From: Septoria linicola
Lineage: Eukaryota; Ascomycota; Dothideomycetes; Mycosphaerellales; Mycosphaerellaceae
Length of the DNA: 64,000 nucleotides
Assembly: GCA_024114885.1 (NCBI GenBank)
Contig: CP099431.1
Span: 186,001 to 250,000 of the forward strand
Direction of reading: 5' to 3'
Part shown: positions 21,760-34,850 of the stretch, piece after piece
Layout: every line of letters begins with the position of its first letter
Position numbering within the stretch: the stretch's first letter is position 1
Notes under the pieces: generated by a model
The model's input: the letters and a program-made list of their open reading frames with translations, nothing else
The model's database searches: none
Told to the model about the DNA's origin: nothing
Program-made: the position numbers and the translations under genes

Positions 21760-24700
21760 TATATACGGCACGTATCGAAGGCGTAGTCGAGGTACTAAAG
21801 AGGAGTATTCGTTATAAATACTTTCTAGATAATATAGTAGATATTAATATTATATCTTAGTCCTATACTCTTAAGTATAGGTTACTTCTAAGACCGAATA
21901 TAGCCTTACTACCTACTTCTAGCTTCTTAGGTAATAAGAGCTATTATTATAGAGTATACTATCTACGTCTATACCTTATAGACTCTATAGGAGCGACGTA
22001 TATAGGTAGTAGAATCTTCTATACCTTTAATATCCTAGAGCTAGACCTAATCGTAGGCCGACTATAGAGGAGGTCCTATAGAGTAATTAGGCTACTAATA
22101 GATAAGTAGCTCTTTAACCGTACTAGCGAGACTAGTATAGTTCGCGTATAAGAAGCGTATAAGTTCTTTAAGGATATATATAACGTTCTAGTAGTATACG
22201 TAGTAAGTATATAAGATATAAGTAAGGAGCTTAAGCCGATTCCTAGCGAGTTTAAGTAATTCGTAGATATCTTTAATCTAAGTAAGAAAGCGAGAAGTAA
22301 GCTAGTCGAAGACGTAGAGTATACGATCGACTTAGAACTAGGAAATAAGCCTCTATTTAAGCCTCTCTACTATTAATCTAGAAGAGAGCTAGAGGAACTT
22401 TAGAAGTACCTAAAAGATATACTAGAGTACGATTAGATCAAGCGTAGCGAAAGCGAGGCGAGTACGTCTATCCTATTCGTACTAAAGAAGGATAGTCGCC
22501 TTCGACTCTATATAGATTATAGAGGGCTTAATAAGATTACTATTAAGAATAGGTATCCCTTACTACTTATTAGTAAGACGCTCGATAGGCTTATAGGTAC
22601 TATATAGTTTATCTCCTTAGATCTTATAGATATATATTATCGTATTAGAATTAAGCTAGCTAACTACTAGAAGACTACGTTTTATATACGCTATAGTTAC
22701 TACTAATCTAGAGTAATACTCTTCGACCTAACTAACGTACCTATAACCTTCTAGAGGTATATTAAGTAAGCCTTAGCTAGGCTCGTAGATACTAGTTACG
22801 TAGTATACTTAGATAATATCCTAATCTATAGTACTTTAAGAGAGTAGTACGTACGTAACGTTAGTATAATACTTAAGAGACTTAGGAAGTTCGGCTTATA
22901 TATATAAAGAAAGAAATATAAGTTCTTCTAGAAGGAAGTCGATTTCTTAGACTTCGTAGTAACTACTAGAAGCGTTACGATAGACCTATATAGAGTCGAC
23001 GCTATTATAGCGTAGCTAAAGCCTATAACCCTTATAGAGGTCTAATCTTTCTTAGGATTTACTAACTTCTACTATCGTTTTATTCGATAGTACTCTAAGA
23101 TAGTAACGCCTCTTACGGCTCTATCTAAGAGAGCTATTAAAGGTAAGAAGCTAGAGCCTATCTAGTAGAGCGAAAGCGAGAAGTATACGTTTTAGTAGCT
23201 TAAGGAAGTATTCTAAACTATACTACTCCTTAGATACTATAATCCTATATAGCCTATACGTATCGAAACTAACGCGTTAGATTTCGTAGTAGTAGAGATC
23301 TTAATATAGCTTTTTAAAGAGAACTAGTACCTAATCGTATTTTACTCGCGTAAGCTAATTACTATAGAGTATAATTACAAGGTATATAATAAGGAACTCC
23401 TTATAGTTATAGAAGCCTTTAAGGTATAGCGACCGTATCTCGAAGGCGTATAGTATACGATTACCGTAATCGTCGACTACGCTAACCTTAAAGCCTTTAT
23501 AATAATAAAGTAACTAATAGGCTAATAAGTAAGGTAGGTAACCTTACTAGTACCTTATAATTTTACGATTAAGTATCGTACTAGTAAGCTAAACCCTACT
23601 AATACGCTATCGAGGCGTAGTAACTACGCTAGAGAGGCCGAGTATATATCTAACCTATTACCTATACTTTAGACTAAGCTAAAGATATAGGACTTCTTAA
23701 GTTAATCGTTACTTATACGCGACGCGAGTAACCCTATTATAGCGCGAGTCCGAGCTATATACGCGACGTATTACGTAGAGCTATAAGAGTAGAAAGACTA
23801 TAGTCTCTCTACTATAAAACCTACTTAGTAACTAGTAATAGTTATAGGTAGTAGTAGTAACCTACTATTATAGAGATATTACTAAAAGCGTTCGCTTAGT
23901 AGATCTTAGAGGTTACTAGCGAAGCGGATACGAAGCGTAGCTATAGAGGTAGAGCGTATACGTTACGATAGTAAAGCGTACGTAAGGATTATAGAAGTCG
24001 TAAGCGAAGATAAGGACGTAGAGCGTAGATAGGTAGGACTACCTATAACCGAAGATTCTAACTCTAAAAGCGTCTAAACTATAGAACTAAGAGACGCTCT
24101 CTATTACTAGAGAGGTAGGCTAGATAGCGTAAGCCTTAAAGAGAATACTACCTATAGTAAGACTAGCGTATCGCTACTATAGTAAGTAGCTAGTATAATA
24201 GTCGTACGTAAACAACTATACGCTAATATTTCTAACCTTATATTTAGGTATACTAAAGCGATAATATACGTAGAGCTAAGTACGCGCGTAGTATACGAGT
24301 AGGTAAAGAATAATAGAGGCGTATACGAATAATATAGGATTAAAGATAATATCTTATTTATAGTAGACTATCTATATCTTCTAAAGGACTACGCCTTAAG
24401 GACGTAGGTAATACGTATATACTACGACGACGTCCTAGCTAGCTACTTTAGAAAAGATAAGATACTAAAATAAATATAGTAGAAGTATTACTAGCTAAGA
24501 ATAGCGACCGACGTAGCCGAGTATATAGAAGCCTATAAAGCCTACTAGTATACGAAAGCGAGGCGCTATCGCCTATATAGTAAACTAAAGTCGTTACCTC
24601 TACTAGAAAGACTATAGTAGGAACTAATAATAGACTTTATTATAGATCTTCTACTAAGTAAGCGAAACGTATACGTCTATAATACGATCCTTATAATTAT

Positions 24701-25690
24701 CGATAGATATACTAAAATATTAATATTCGTTACTATATTTAAGAGATATATAAGCGCTAAGCTTACGAGTATCCTAAGTAATAAGGTCGTCCGATACTAT
24801 AGTATACCTACTAGTATTATAATAGATAGAGGCTTAGTATTTATAAGCTAGTTTTAGTTAGACTTCTACTACGAAATATATATAAAGCGTAGGCTTAGTA
24901 TAGCGTTCTACTCTTAGATAGATAGACAGATAGAGCGTACTAACTAAATCTTAGAATAATACCTCTATATCTTTTATAATAAGTAATAAGATAATTAGGC
25001 TACTTTGTTACTATAAGTAGAGTTTACGTATAATAATAGCGACTATCCTACGCTACGTAAATACCTCTTTAATATCTTATATAGGTTTAACTCTAAAATA
25101 GCGACGCGTATACGCGACGCTTAAGATAAGCGTCCTAGAAGAGAGGTATCTATAGTAAAAGATATAGTAGAGAGACTTCGTAATATATATAAGGAGCTAT
25201 AGAAGCGCTAGAAAGCTATAACTAATACGTAAGCGAAGTACTATAACTCTTAGTATAAACCCTAGTAGTATAAGATAGGAGACCTTATACTCTTATCTAC
25301 TAAAAACCTAAACTTAAACTAGCTAAGTAAGAAGCTAGTAGAGAAGTTTATTAGTCTATATCGAGTAATTAGTATTATAGAGATATAAGCGTATCGCCTA
25401 GCTCTACTAAGTACTATACGTATCTATAATATCTTCTATATTTCTCTTCTTAAACTATAGTAAGAACTAGACGAAGCGTAGGCGTAGAGTATACTACTTA
25501 TAGACGATAAGAGCGAGTAGAAGGTAGAGAAGGTCTTAAAGACTAGGAAGGTTAAAGGATAATAATAGTATCTTATAAAATAGCGATATTAGCTAGAAGA
25601 GTATAATACCTAGGAACTAGTAGAGAATATTAATAAGTATAAGGCACTAGACGAGTTCGAAGTATAAGCGAAACGCGCGCGACGCGCGTA
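21760..25690 (+). pseudogene. Gypsy-1 pol remnant with chromodomain
   Basis: Order along the frame: protease at about 21800-22050 (FLDNIVDINIIS where active enzymes have LDxGA); reverse transcriptase at 22240-22900 with a KNRYPLLLISKTLDRL-like run and YVVYLDDILIYS near 22800; RNase H at about 23230-23640; zinc-binding and DDE integrase core at about 24450-25100, including ITDRGLVF and an SIAFY..TDGQ-type segment; and a chromodomain at about 25520-25640 (KVEKVLKTRKVKG, then YLIK.RY). Chromodomains define chromoviruses and can guide integration to heterochromatin marks. Decay is by TAG/TAA only where checked. Confidence 0.85.
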
Positions 25691-25949
25691 GATAAACTAT
25701 ATTATAAGATATATATATAGAAATTAGAAAGAGAGAAAATTATAAAGACCTAGTTCTACGATTACGACTACGACGCGTAAGCGCGCTATAGCTAAACTAT
25801 CTTAGCCTTTATAGGCTTAAAGTATCTTAGTTATCGCTAGCGCTACGCCGACAGAGTAGTATCGTAGTTAGTACGCCTTAGACGCGAAAAGTATACGTAA
25901 CGCTAGACTAAATTAGTTAGACTTATTAGAGCTATCTTACTTATCGTCG

Positions 25950-26640
25950 TTACTAAGAGCTTTACTAGTAAAGGTAGTATTAGTAGTAGTTAGGTCGAGG
26001 CCTACGTAGTAGCCGTACTACGCGTACGATTAGTATAAGAAACGAAATAGTATCGAGTATAGAACGCCTAACTTACCTTATAAGTAATCTAATATAGACT
26101 AGTAAAAGTATAGTCTAAGGACTATAAGGTAGCGATAGATACCTTAGAGAGACCTACGCTTATAGCGCCTACGCCTCTACTACGTAGTACTTTCGTCTCG
26201 CCGACGTAGCGCGAGGCGTTATACTAGATAGTAGAGAGGACCTAGTTAAGATAGGCTTAAGTAGTAGTAAGAGACTCTAGTAGGTCCGCGCGTAGTATAG
26301 GGTTAGCGTTAGCGTTATAGTCGTACTTATTAAGCGTATAGCGCGCGAAGACTATAGCGTTATAGGCGCCTATAGTAGCTAGTAGAATAGGGTCGTAGTA
26401 GTAGTAACCGCGTCTAGTAAGAGAGTTAGTTAAGAGGCGTATACGAAGCGTAAGAGAGACGTACCTATAACGACTATAGTAGTAGGCTAACTAGCTAAAG
26501 GTAGTACTATAGCTATTAAGTAGAACTAGTATTATAAGAGTTAGTATCGAGTTATATACGCGAGGTAGCTAAGAAGTAAGCGAAGCTTAGAGGTAGCGTA
26601 TACTAGTTAAGTTATAGATCTAGCAAGTATAGCGAGCGTA
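25950..26640 (-). pseudogene. Gypsy-1 antisense reading frame, unknown product
   Basis: On the strand opposite pol, a frame runs from about 26520 back to 25960 with only TAG/TAA stops, reading for example DPILLATIGAYNAIVFARYT and further Thr/Ser/Arg-rich sequence. It lies between pol and the expected 3' LTR, the position where gypsy-4 also has an antisense frame, but the two proteins do not look alike. The product is unknown and the frame could be a low-complexity artefact. Confidence 0.4.
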
Positions 26641-27539
26641 GCCTCGAGTAGTCTAACTCTTTCTCTTACTAGAGGAGAGTATAGATAGTAGTATTATATA
26701 GCGCTTACGCTAATTAGAGTTATCGTCGTCGTTATAGTTACGCTACTTACGCGAAGCGCTTACGTTAAAGGTAAGAGAGGTACTACTCCTTAGCTAGTTA
26801 GATAGGGATTCTATATTAGATAAAGAAAAAAAAAGGTAAGTAAAGCGAGCGTAAAGCGCGCGATATTTATACACGAGAATTAAAAGTAGTAGTTACGAGG
26901 CGTAACCTACTAAGTAGAGACATATCCTTATACGATATATAGACTAGGCTAGAAGTCTATTACTTCTTTACGTTAGCTCGATATATATTATTAATACTAG
27001 CTTAGCTATATAAGTATCTCTAGTATTATAACTCTATATCTTAATTTCTTATTCTAGATTCTAGACTATATAGGATCTTATAAACTAGGCTTTATTCTAT
27101 ATAATTAGAATCTAATAACCTTTACTCTTCTCTATTATTATAGTATCTCTTTCTTTCTTCTAGACTCTAATATATTAGTATACTATTCTTATCTCTCTTC
27201 TTCTCTTCTAATCCTTACTTTCTATCTATTCTTTATCTCTTTCTATTAAACGATATCGTCTACGTTCCTTAAATACCTACTAACTACTAAGCTATTCTAA
27301 TTAGTAGTATCCTCTATAAAGCTCTAATAGACTTAATAAGCTAGAATACCTTATCTACTTCTTATTATATCTTATTAGAGATATTCTCGATAAATAATTC
27401 CTACTTACTAAGACGCTCTCTAACCTTAATAAATACGTCTATCTATCTTCTTATCTTAAGAAACTAGCTTATCGTTAATTACCTACTAATAACTAGCGTT
27501 TTCCTATATAGATAGCTTCTTACTAAAGATTTCCTAGGT

Positions 27540-27860
27540 CTTATTAGACTTACTTACTTCTAAGTATTCGCTTATCTTAAAGACCTTTATATTCGTACTC
27601 TATAGTACTCGCCTATCTTAGAAACCTTTATATTCGTACTCTATAGTACTTACTTATCTTTAAAACCTTTATATTTATACCTTACTATACTTATCTATCT
27701 TAAAACCTTTTATATTCTTACCTTACTATACTTACCTACTTTTAACTTCTTTATATTTATATCTTAAAAACCTTCTATCTTAAAGACCTCGCCTATATTA
27801 AGAAACTTTCTATCTTAAAGCCTTCTATCTATCTCTAAATATTCTTTATCTTAATAAGAA
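27540..27860 (+). repeat. Degenerate tandem repeat array
   Basis: Repeated units of about 55-65 bp share the words CTTATCTTAAA, CCTTTATATTC and CTATAGTACT/CTATACTTAC. About five degenerate copies can be seen; their differences are mostly C/T. Confidence 0.6.
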
Positions 27861-27999
27861 TATCGAGAGATATAATACTCTTATTACTAAGATAGTTAGT
27901 ATATTACTATATTATTAATATTAGATAGCTAGTAGTATTAGCCTAGCTCTAGAATTAACTAATACTTAAATAGTAGAAGTTAGAGCTAACTTCTAGTTC

Positions 28000-29790
28000 T
28001 TTATCCTTACTACTACTTCGATATTTAGTTAACTACGATACTATCTCGAGTAGATAAAGAAGAACGAAATATAGTTTTAATATTATTACGACGTATAATA
28101 TAGAGATATAATTCGTAACTACTAATCGTAAGCTAGCCTATATAGAGTTAATAATAGACTTATTAAAATAGACTATCTTAGTTACTAATATTTCTTTATA
28201 GAACTAATAGTTAGTCTATTTCGTCCTACTATCGTCTAATACTAGAGATAGTATATACTCGTAGGAATCGCGAATCTTATTAGAAGTAGGAGGTAGAGCT
28301 ATCTACTATTACTAAAGCTCTACTAGCCTACTCTCTACGATAGCTATATTCTTATTTAAATCGTCTAATAAAGCTAGTATATTCTACTAGGATATAATCT
28401 TCTATATATACTATATACTAGATAGTACTAGTAAGATCTTAAGCCGAATAATAATAATATAGAGATATAGTATATAATTCTAGAATCGTATTATAGATAT
28501 AGCTTAAGAGAGTAGATTTTCTATATCGTCTCTACTACTACTTATCTAGTAGATTAGACTATTCTTAAGAAAGACGTCGATACCTACTTCTAATACTATA
28601 AGTATTCTTAATTTAATAGTAACTACGATCGCTATAGTATATTATAGACGACTCTAGGAATCGAAGTAATTACTCTTAAAAGCTTATATACTTCTTCGCT
28701 AGGTCCTTATATAAGTCGTATATATTTATAGGTATTATCGTACTACTTTAGTAGCGTATTACTATACTCTTTTTTAATCTAAATTAAAATAAGACCTAGT
28801 CTTAAAGCTAGGTAAGTAAAACGTTAGAGTAGTAGTTATTATCGTTAGTATCTATATACTCGTCTCGATCGTCTTCGTAAGGCCGAGTAAGCTAGCTATA
28901 TCTTCTCTAGTATCTATATATAATCGGCTAGAGCGAGTATAGTAGACTATTATAGTATATACTATAAGCTTAAGGATAGCCTCGTTCTCTATACGCTATT
29001 TTATTATCTTCGCTACTACTTTTTTACTATTATCTTCTCTACCTTATTACTACTCTTTTTAGTATCTACGTATATATACTATCGCTCTAATATAGTCTCT
29101 ACTAGAGCTATTAACGATATTAGCTACTCGTAGATAGGCGAGAGTATTATCGTAGCCTTACCTAGTCTATAAAACCTCGAGTTAAGCTTTTAGTTATCTC
29201 GCTATATATAGTAGATATATAAGCTTTAGACCTTATTATAATTAGCCTCGAGAATAGTTATCTTCGTACTAGTTATAGCGATCGTACGTCTAGTAGAACT
29301 CTCTATTATATACTACGAGCTTAGAGACGTAATATATAATAATAGAAGAGAGGAAGTAGATATACTATAGTATTTACTTTATACTATAACTCTATAATTC
29401 CTATAGCTTCTAATTAATAAAGTTAAAGTCCTTACTAAGTAGATTAAGCTATAATCGATTCGATAGCTCTTAAAAGTAATTCTCGATTAAGTCGTAGCCT
29501 ATATAATCTCTTATAGACTATAGTATTAGTTATAAGGAAGAGTTCGAAGATATAGCGCTAAGTTCCTTAATATATTTTAAGAACTACTCTTACTAAATAG
29601 TAAAGTCTTCTAGACTATACTATTATCGCTCTTACTTCTTAAAGATACTCTTCTTAGTAGTATACTTATTCTAATAGACCTCTCTATATCTAATAGCTTT
29701 CTTAGTAATCTTCTTAGTAGCAATCTTATCTCTATTAATATCTTCTCCTACTCTCTACTTTTCTAGAAAAGCTACTATCTTATCTTATTA
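28000..29790 (-). pseudogene. Unidentified RIPped ORF of roughly 590 codons
   Basis: Read on the minus strand from about 29790 to 28000, ignoring TAG/TAA, one frame stays open with no TGA and no frameshift in the lines I translated. Landmarks: TTKKSIFKK near the start, IYLLYIARQLKAQLEVLQ around 29200, a charged EDNSKKVVAKIIK stretch near 29030, and a Gln-rich coiled-coil-like region (NIAIVESRLVELQ) near 28340. I recognise no transposase, integrase or reverse transcriptase motif. It may be the main gene of the unidentified element. Confidence 0.5.
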
Positions 29791-30559
29791 TCTTCTTCGC
29801 TCGTATTTAAAGTATATAATAGGAATAATAAGAGACTTATTATAGTAGCCTTCTACTTTAGAATAGATTATAGAGAGTAATCTCTAGTTTTAATAACTCT
29901 TCCTACTAATAATACTATCTCGCTTAGTAAGCTCTAGTAAGTAGATAGGCTAATTAGAGAATTAGTAGATATTATCGATATAAGTTATAGTTTAGGAATC
30001 TTAGTAGAGCTAAATAAATTAGATATAGCGCTTTACTAGTCCTACTTCTTACTTCTAGCTTTAGTACTAGGCGTACTAGTAGTAAACTTCTATAATTAGG
30101 ATAGAGTAGCTATAATACTAATATTTAGTTAGTAAGATTAATTAGTATATAGTACTTAATAAGCTTATATATATACTTGAAGCTAAGAAAGGTTAGTCTT
30201 AGTTATTATAATAGTTCGTAATTAGATAAGTAATCCTTACGAACCTATATATAATTAAGAAAGAGCGACGCTAGACTCTCTAGCCTTAGCGACTACTCTC
30301 TAATCCTTTAAGCGATAAGAGCGATACTAAGCGACGCGACTACTCTAATCGCTTAAGGTTAGTACCTCTTATATATAGATATAATAAGTAGTCTCCTAGA
30401 TAGTTATTATATATAACTTACTATTCTATCTTACTAATTAGAATTCTAAGAATCTCTTCTTTATTACTCTTCTAACTAGACCTCTCTACCTAGCCTAAAC
30501 TCGATTAAACTAAGTACCTACTTAGTAAGATCTTAGGTTATCGCTCTAGTAATAACCTA

Positions 30560-31480
30560 ATAGCTTTATATACTCTTAAGAATATCTACTAATAAAAGAA
30601 GCGTTTAAGGAACTCCTACCTCTAGTAAAGTAAGAACTATTTGTTCTTTATAAACTAGCTAAGCCTATAGTAGATAGATCGATCTTAAGAACCTTAAGAT
30701 TACTAAACCCGATATCTACTATAGAGACTATAATAAGCTCTCTATCTAGTTTAATTAACTAGTATTATACTTTAAGTTTAACGAAGTATCTAAAGCTAAT
30801 AAGGTACTCTTTACTTCTATCTTCTTATAAGATAGAGCTAAGTATTAGCTTAAGCTATACCTAGAATCTTACCTTTATAAGAATAAAGATAGAAATAGAA
30901 TATTTACTAACTTTAACTAGTTTTAGGCCTAGATAACCTAGTTATTTAGAATCTCTAACGAGGTTAGTACTATAGTTAGAGTCGTTTAATATCTTAAATA
31001 AACTACTTTATACGTAGAGTATACTACTAAGTTCTAGGAATATACCTAGATTATTAGATAGGACGACGAAGCTCTCTAAGTAATATTTAGAAAAGGACTT
31101 AAAGAAAATATTAAAGATAAACTATCTCGTATTTATCGAGTAGTAAATATTAAGAACCTTAGATAGTTAATATAGGAATCGATTAAGATCGACGATAGCC
31201 TTTATAAGCGTACTCTCGAGAGACGCTACGATTCTAAGGTCTCTAGAGTAGCTAGATACGTTCTAGACCGAGTTAGACGATAGAGTTTTAGACTATACGA
31301 TAACTATAAGAAGAAACTCTACTATAGTCTATAACTAATAGAACTAGACGCTACTTAGAAGAGAACCTTTAAGAAAGGTAGAAGTAATAGAAAGCCTAGA
31401 AAGTAGAAAGGACTAATCTATTATAGATATAGTAAAACTAGCTACTTTAAGAGAGACTACTATTCTAATAATATAGTATA
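30560..31480 (+). pseudogene. Gypsy-2 gag remnant
   Basis: The frame includes FTNFN.F.A..T.LF-type sequence near 30905, a DDEALQVIFRKGLKENIK-like stretch near 31060 (Q from TAA), and a decayed CCHC knuckle at about 31420-31460 (YRYSKTSYFKRDYY, with Tyr in place of Cys and His). This is typical fungal gypsy Gag order. Confidence 0.7.
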
Positions 31481-32479
31481 GCGATAGCCTTTTAATACGA
31501 TATAACGAAAGAGAGAAGAGCGTAGAGGTTATTACGATAATATAGCTCTATATAGAAATACTAGACTCTTTAGTATAATATAGTAAATTATACTATTATA
31601 ATTTTACTAGAAGAGACGTCGAGGATATAGAAGCCTTTACTAGCGTTTCTATTATAACGACGTATACTAAACGTACTACTTTTCTAAGAGAGATACGAAC
31701 TTCTTTCTACTAGCTCTACTATATAGAAGTTCGCTTCTAATCTAAGAATACGAGGATAGAAGTAGACTACTACTAGTTTTAGATAAATTATAAGAACTAT
31801 ATCTAAATCTATATCTTACTAACGAAGAAGATTTCGATAAAGACTAGTACGATAACGACGACGTAAGTAACTAAGAGAATACCTCTCTCGAATTAGAATC
31901 TAGAGAGAAAGAATAAGATAAATTAATAGAAGAAAGTTCTAAAGAAGAACTAGATTCTAAAAGATAAGAGATAACCTTTATAGCGTAAAACGTAGGACCT
32001 CTATAGAAGATTATAATCTATCTTATATATAACTATAAGGAGATCTTCCTACTCGTAAAGAGATAATAGTACCTAGACCTAACTAAGTTTAATAACGCTC
32101 TTATAGGCTTAAGGACGATATTCTAGAGCTATAGAAGAATTAAATACTCCTAGAACTTCTAATAAATTATTATAGAAAAAGTACTAATAGGTAGCTAGTT
32201 TATACTCTATAGTTATATAATACTAGATAATAATATAGTAACTAACGCTATAAGAGCGTTACTATAATAACTTAGAGAGTAGTATAGAAGAGTATAATAC
32301 TACTAGTCTAAGTACGCCTATAATAAAATAATTAAAGAAAAGTATATATCTTAGATAATAAAGGATATAGAATAATAGATCTAAGTATAGTATAAAGAAT
32401 AGACTATAAAGACCTAGTTAGGAAAAGGATCGACTCTTAGATAATAAGCGCTCTTAGAGAGTTCTATAATATAAATACT

Positions 32480-33903
32480 TAAGTATTAATAATAGTCTTC
32501 TATATAGAAATTAACGTTAACGATTATAAGCTAGAAGCTATAATAGACTCTAGAGCGAGTAGGAACTTTACCTTCGAGTTATTTATAAAGCGCTATAGAC
32601 TTATAACCTAGTATAAGAAGAAAGAATACGAACTAATTATAGTTAATAGATTAGCCTTACCTAGCGTAGAGTAAGAAATAATACTACTACTACTAGCGAT
32701 CTAATAGTACTATAAGGAGATTATCTTAGATATTACTAATATAGCTAGTTATAATATCGTACTAGATATACCTTAGTTAAGAAAGTATAACCTAGTAATC
32801 GACTAGAGAAAAAGAGTACTTAGGTTTAAGTAATACGATTATATTATCGATATTTACTCTATATAGTAATAGCGTTCGTTAGTAGATAAAGTTAGAAGAT
32901 AGCTAAATAATATATAGTCCTAGCTAACTAGAACCTATATAATAGATAGACTAGAACCTATACGATAGATAGACTAACTTAGATAGATACTCGCGATAGT
33001 AAGAAGGTTAATAAAGTTATAAGATAGATTAGAAGTAACGTACTAATAAAGGATATAGCGTTAGAACCTATTTTCTCTAAAAAGTATTAAAAATAGGCGA
33101 AACTCTTTAAAGAGGTAGAAGACCTAACTACTTTACTTAAATACTAAGGATAGAACTATAGAATTAACCTTATACTAGGAAAGAAGCCTCTATTTAAGCT
33201 ACTATTTAAGAAATCTAAAAAAGAGCTCTAAGAGGAAGATAAATAGCTATATAAGATACTAGCTAAGAAGCTAGATACGTAAATCTAGGTCGAGTATAGA
33301 AGTACCTATCTTCTCTATTCTAAAGCCTAATAGGAAACTATATATAGTTATCGACTATCGTAGATTAAACGAGATTATAATTAAAAACCGATATCTACTA
33401 TTAAATATTAAAGAACTTTAGAATAGACTTACTAGATTATACTAGTATACTAAGATCGACCTATAGAACGTATTCTATACTATCTATATAGTAGAAGGCG
33501 AAGAATAGAAAATAGCGTTTAGAATATACTATAGACTCTATAAATTCCTAGTTATACCTATAGGACTAACTAATACTCTAGTTTCCTACTAGAAGATAGT
33601 TAATAATATTCTATAAGATCTACTCGATATATACGTTATCGTATATATAGACGATATTCTCGTCTATATTAAAGGATCTCGAGAAGAATATACTAGGAAA
33701 GTCTAGAATATATTCTAAAGACGATTCTAAATAGCGCTAGAGAAATACGAATTCTATTAGAAAGAAGTTAAATTTCTCGAGTTTATAATTAACCTCGAAG
33801 GAATTAAAATCGACCTAGTAAAGATCGAATTAATTAAAATATAGCTAGAGCCTAAATATATTAAGAACGTATAAGTATTTTTAGAACTCGCTAAGTATAA
33901 TAG
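32480..33903 (+). pseudogene. Gypsy-2 pol remnant, 5' portion
   Basis: The protease core is at about 32510-32560 (YKLEAIIDSRAS, for IDSGAS). The reverse transcriptase is at about 33280-33700 with VIDYRRLNEIIIKNRYLLL-type sequence, a PI.LTN.L..F-type segment and YIDDILVY near 33640. RNase H begins and is cut at the gypsy-3 insertion. Confidence 0.8.
33900..33903. repeat. Left target duplication of gypsy-3 (ATAG)
   Basis: ATAG precedes the left LTR and follows the right LTR at 53421-53424. AATAG (5 bp) is possible if the LTR end is taken one base shorter. Removing gypsy-3 plus one copy restores the gypsy-2 reading frame. Confidence 0.75.
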
Positions 33904-34345
33904 TATAACGTAGTAGGCGTCTCTATACCTAGTAGGTAGGCCTATAGTAGCTACTACCGCCTATATATATAAGAGCGATTTTCGAGCTTACTATAGAGGT
34001 TATAGACTATTATTCTTTATACTACTACTATAGAGGTTAGAGAGGACTACTTAGGTTACTACTTAGCGATTATATAATATAGTATTATTTAATAACTTAT
34101 TCTACTTCCTACCTATCCTCTACTAGTACTACTACTATACGATCCTAATAGGTTTATAGCCTATATAGCCTACTATAGCTACTAACGTATATATCCGCGA
34201 CTACGCGCTATAGGCACGCTACTAATCTACCTACTATACCTACTACTAACTACTACGTAGAGCTATCGCCCGACTCTAGCTCTATAACCTACGTATAGAC
34301 TTATATACTACTACTCCTAGATTAGTTATAGGTTTACGTACTATA
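33904..34345 (+). repeat. Gypsy-3 5' LTR (442 bp)
   Basis: Aligns end to end without gaps with 52979-53420. Differences seen by eye are C/T and G/A transitions except for one T/A. Confidence 0.92.
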
Positions 34346-34850
34346 TAAGGAGCTAAAGGTAGAGCTACTATATACTTTATAAGGAACTAGAAGTCGCGCT
34401 ATATCGCGCGTAATACGTCTAAGGTAACGCGGCTTTAGCGTAAGAACTTATTATATAGGAAGATATAGTACTATAAGGATTATAGGTAGAATAAAGAAAC
34501 GCCTTAGGAACTACTATAGTACTAGCGTATAGAGAAGGTAACGACCGACTCTACGTAGCGTAGGCTATAAATATATATAGGTATACGTTTAATACTAAAA
34601 AACTAGCTAAGGAGACGCGCTAAGCTCTAAATTACCTAAGGAAATTAGAATTATTAGTTAACTAGGAAGGAGCTACTATAGATTATCTATAAGGTAGCTA
34701 TTTCCTAGGAGCTATAAAAGATTTATCCTTAATATCTATATTAGGATAGAGGATATTAAGAAAGTTAGAGAAAAGGTTAGAGTTACTAGCTTAGTTAAAA
34801 TTACCTAATATACGTCTCTAGCGTAGATAGTCTAGCTTCTAGAGGCCTAA
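34346..34850 (+). other. Gypsy-3 leader
   Basis: RIPped sequence between the 5' LTR and the first traceable gag frame. No primer-binding site could be assigned because CA/TG loss disguises the tRNA complement. Confidence 0.5.

Larger units (their letters stand above)
20256..26830 (+). mobile_element. Gypsy-1: Ty3/gypsy chromovirus relic, 3' LTR not found
   Basis: Contains a gag frame, zinc knuckle, protease, reverse transcriptase, RNase H, integrase and chromodomain in the Ty3/gypsy order, all heavily RIPped. The leader resembles that of gypsy-4: a similar LTR 3' half ending CTTTATA at 20411, then the same ATTCTAATTCTTC sequence and AGTAGTAATCTATAGA downstream. I found no second copy of this LTR near 26830, so the right end is truncated or hidden by other repeats. 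An antisense reading frame follows pol. Boundaries are approximate. Confidence 0.75.
26831..30190 (-). repeat. RIPped unidentified element between gypsy-1 and gypsy-2
   Basis: A CA/TG-depleted segment with a period-like repeat array (about 27540-27860) and a long minus-strand reading frame (about 28000-29790). No LTR, terminal inverted repeat or target duplication was identified, so its class is unknown. Confidence 0.5.
30190..33903 (+). mobile_element. Gypsy-2, left part (interrupted by gypsy-3)
   Basis: A Ty3/gypsy element with gag and pol up to the reverse transcriptase/RNase H junction. It breaks at 33899-33903 where the gypsy-3 LTR begins, and resumes at 53421 in the same reading frame (LAKYN, then RKFI). 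A putative 5' leader or LTR occupies about 30190-30545, but no second copy is present in the window to confirm it. Confidence 0.75.
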
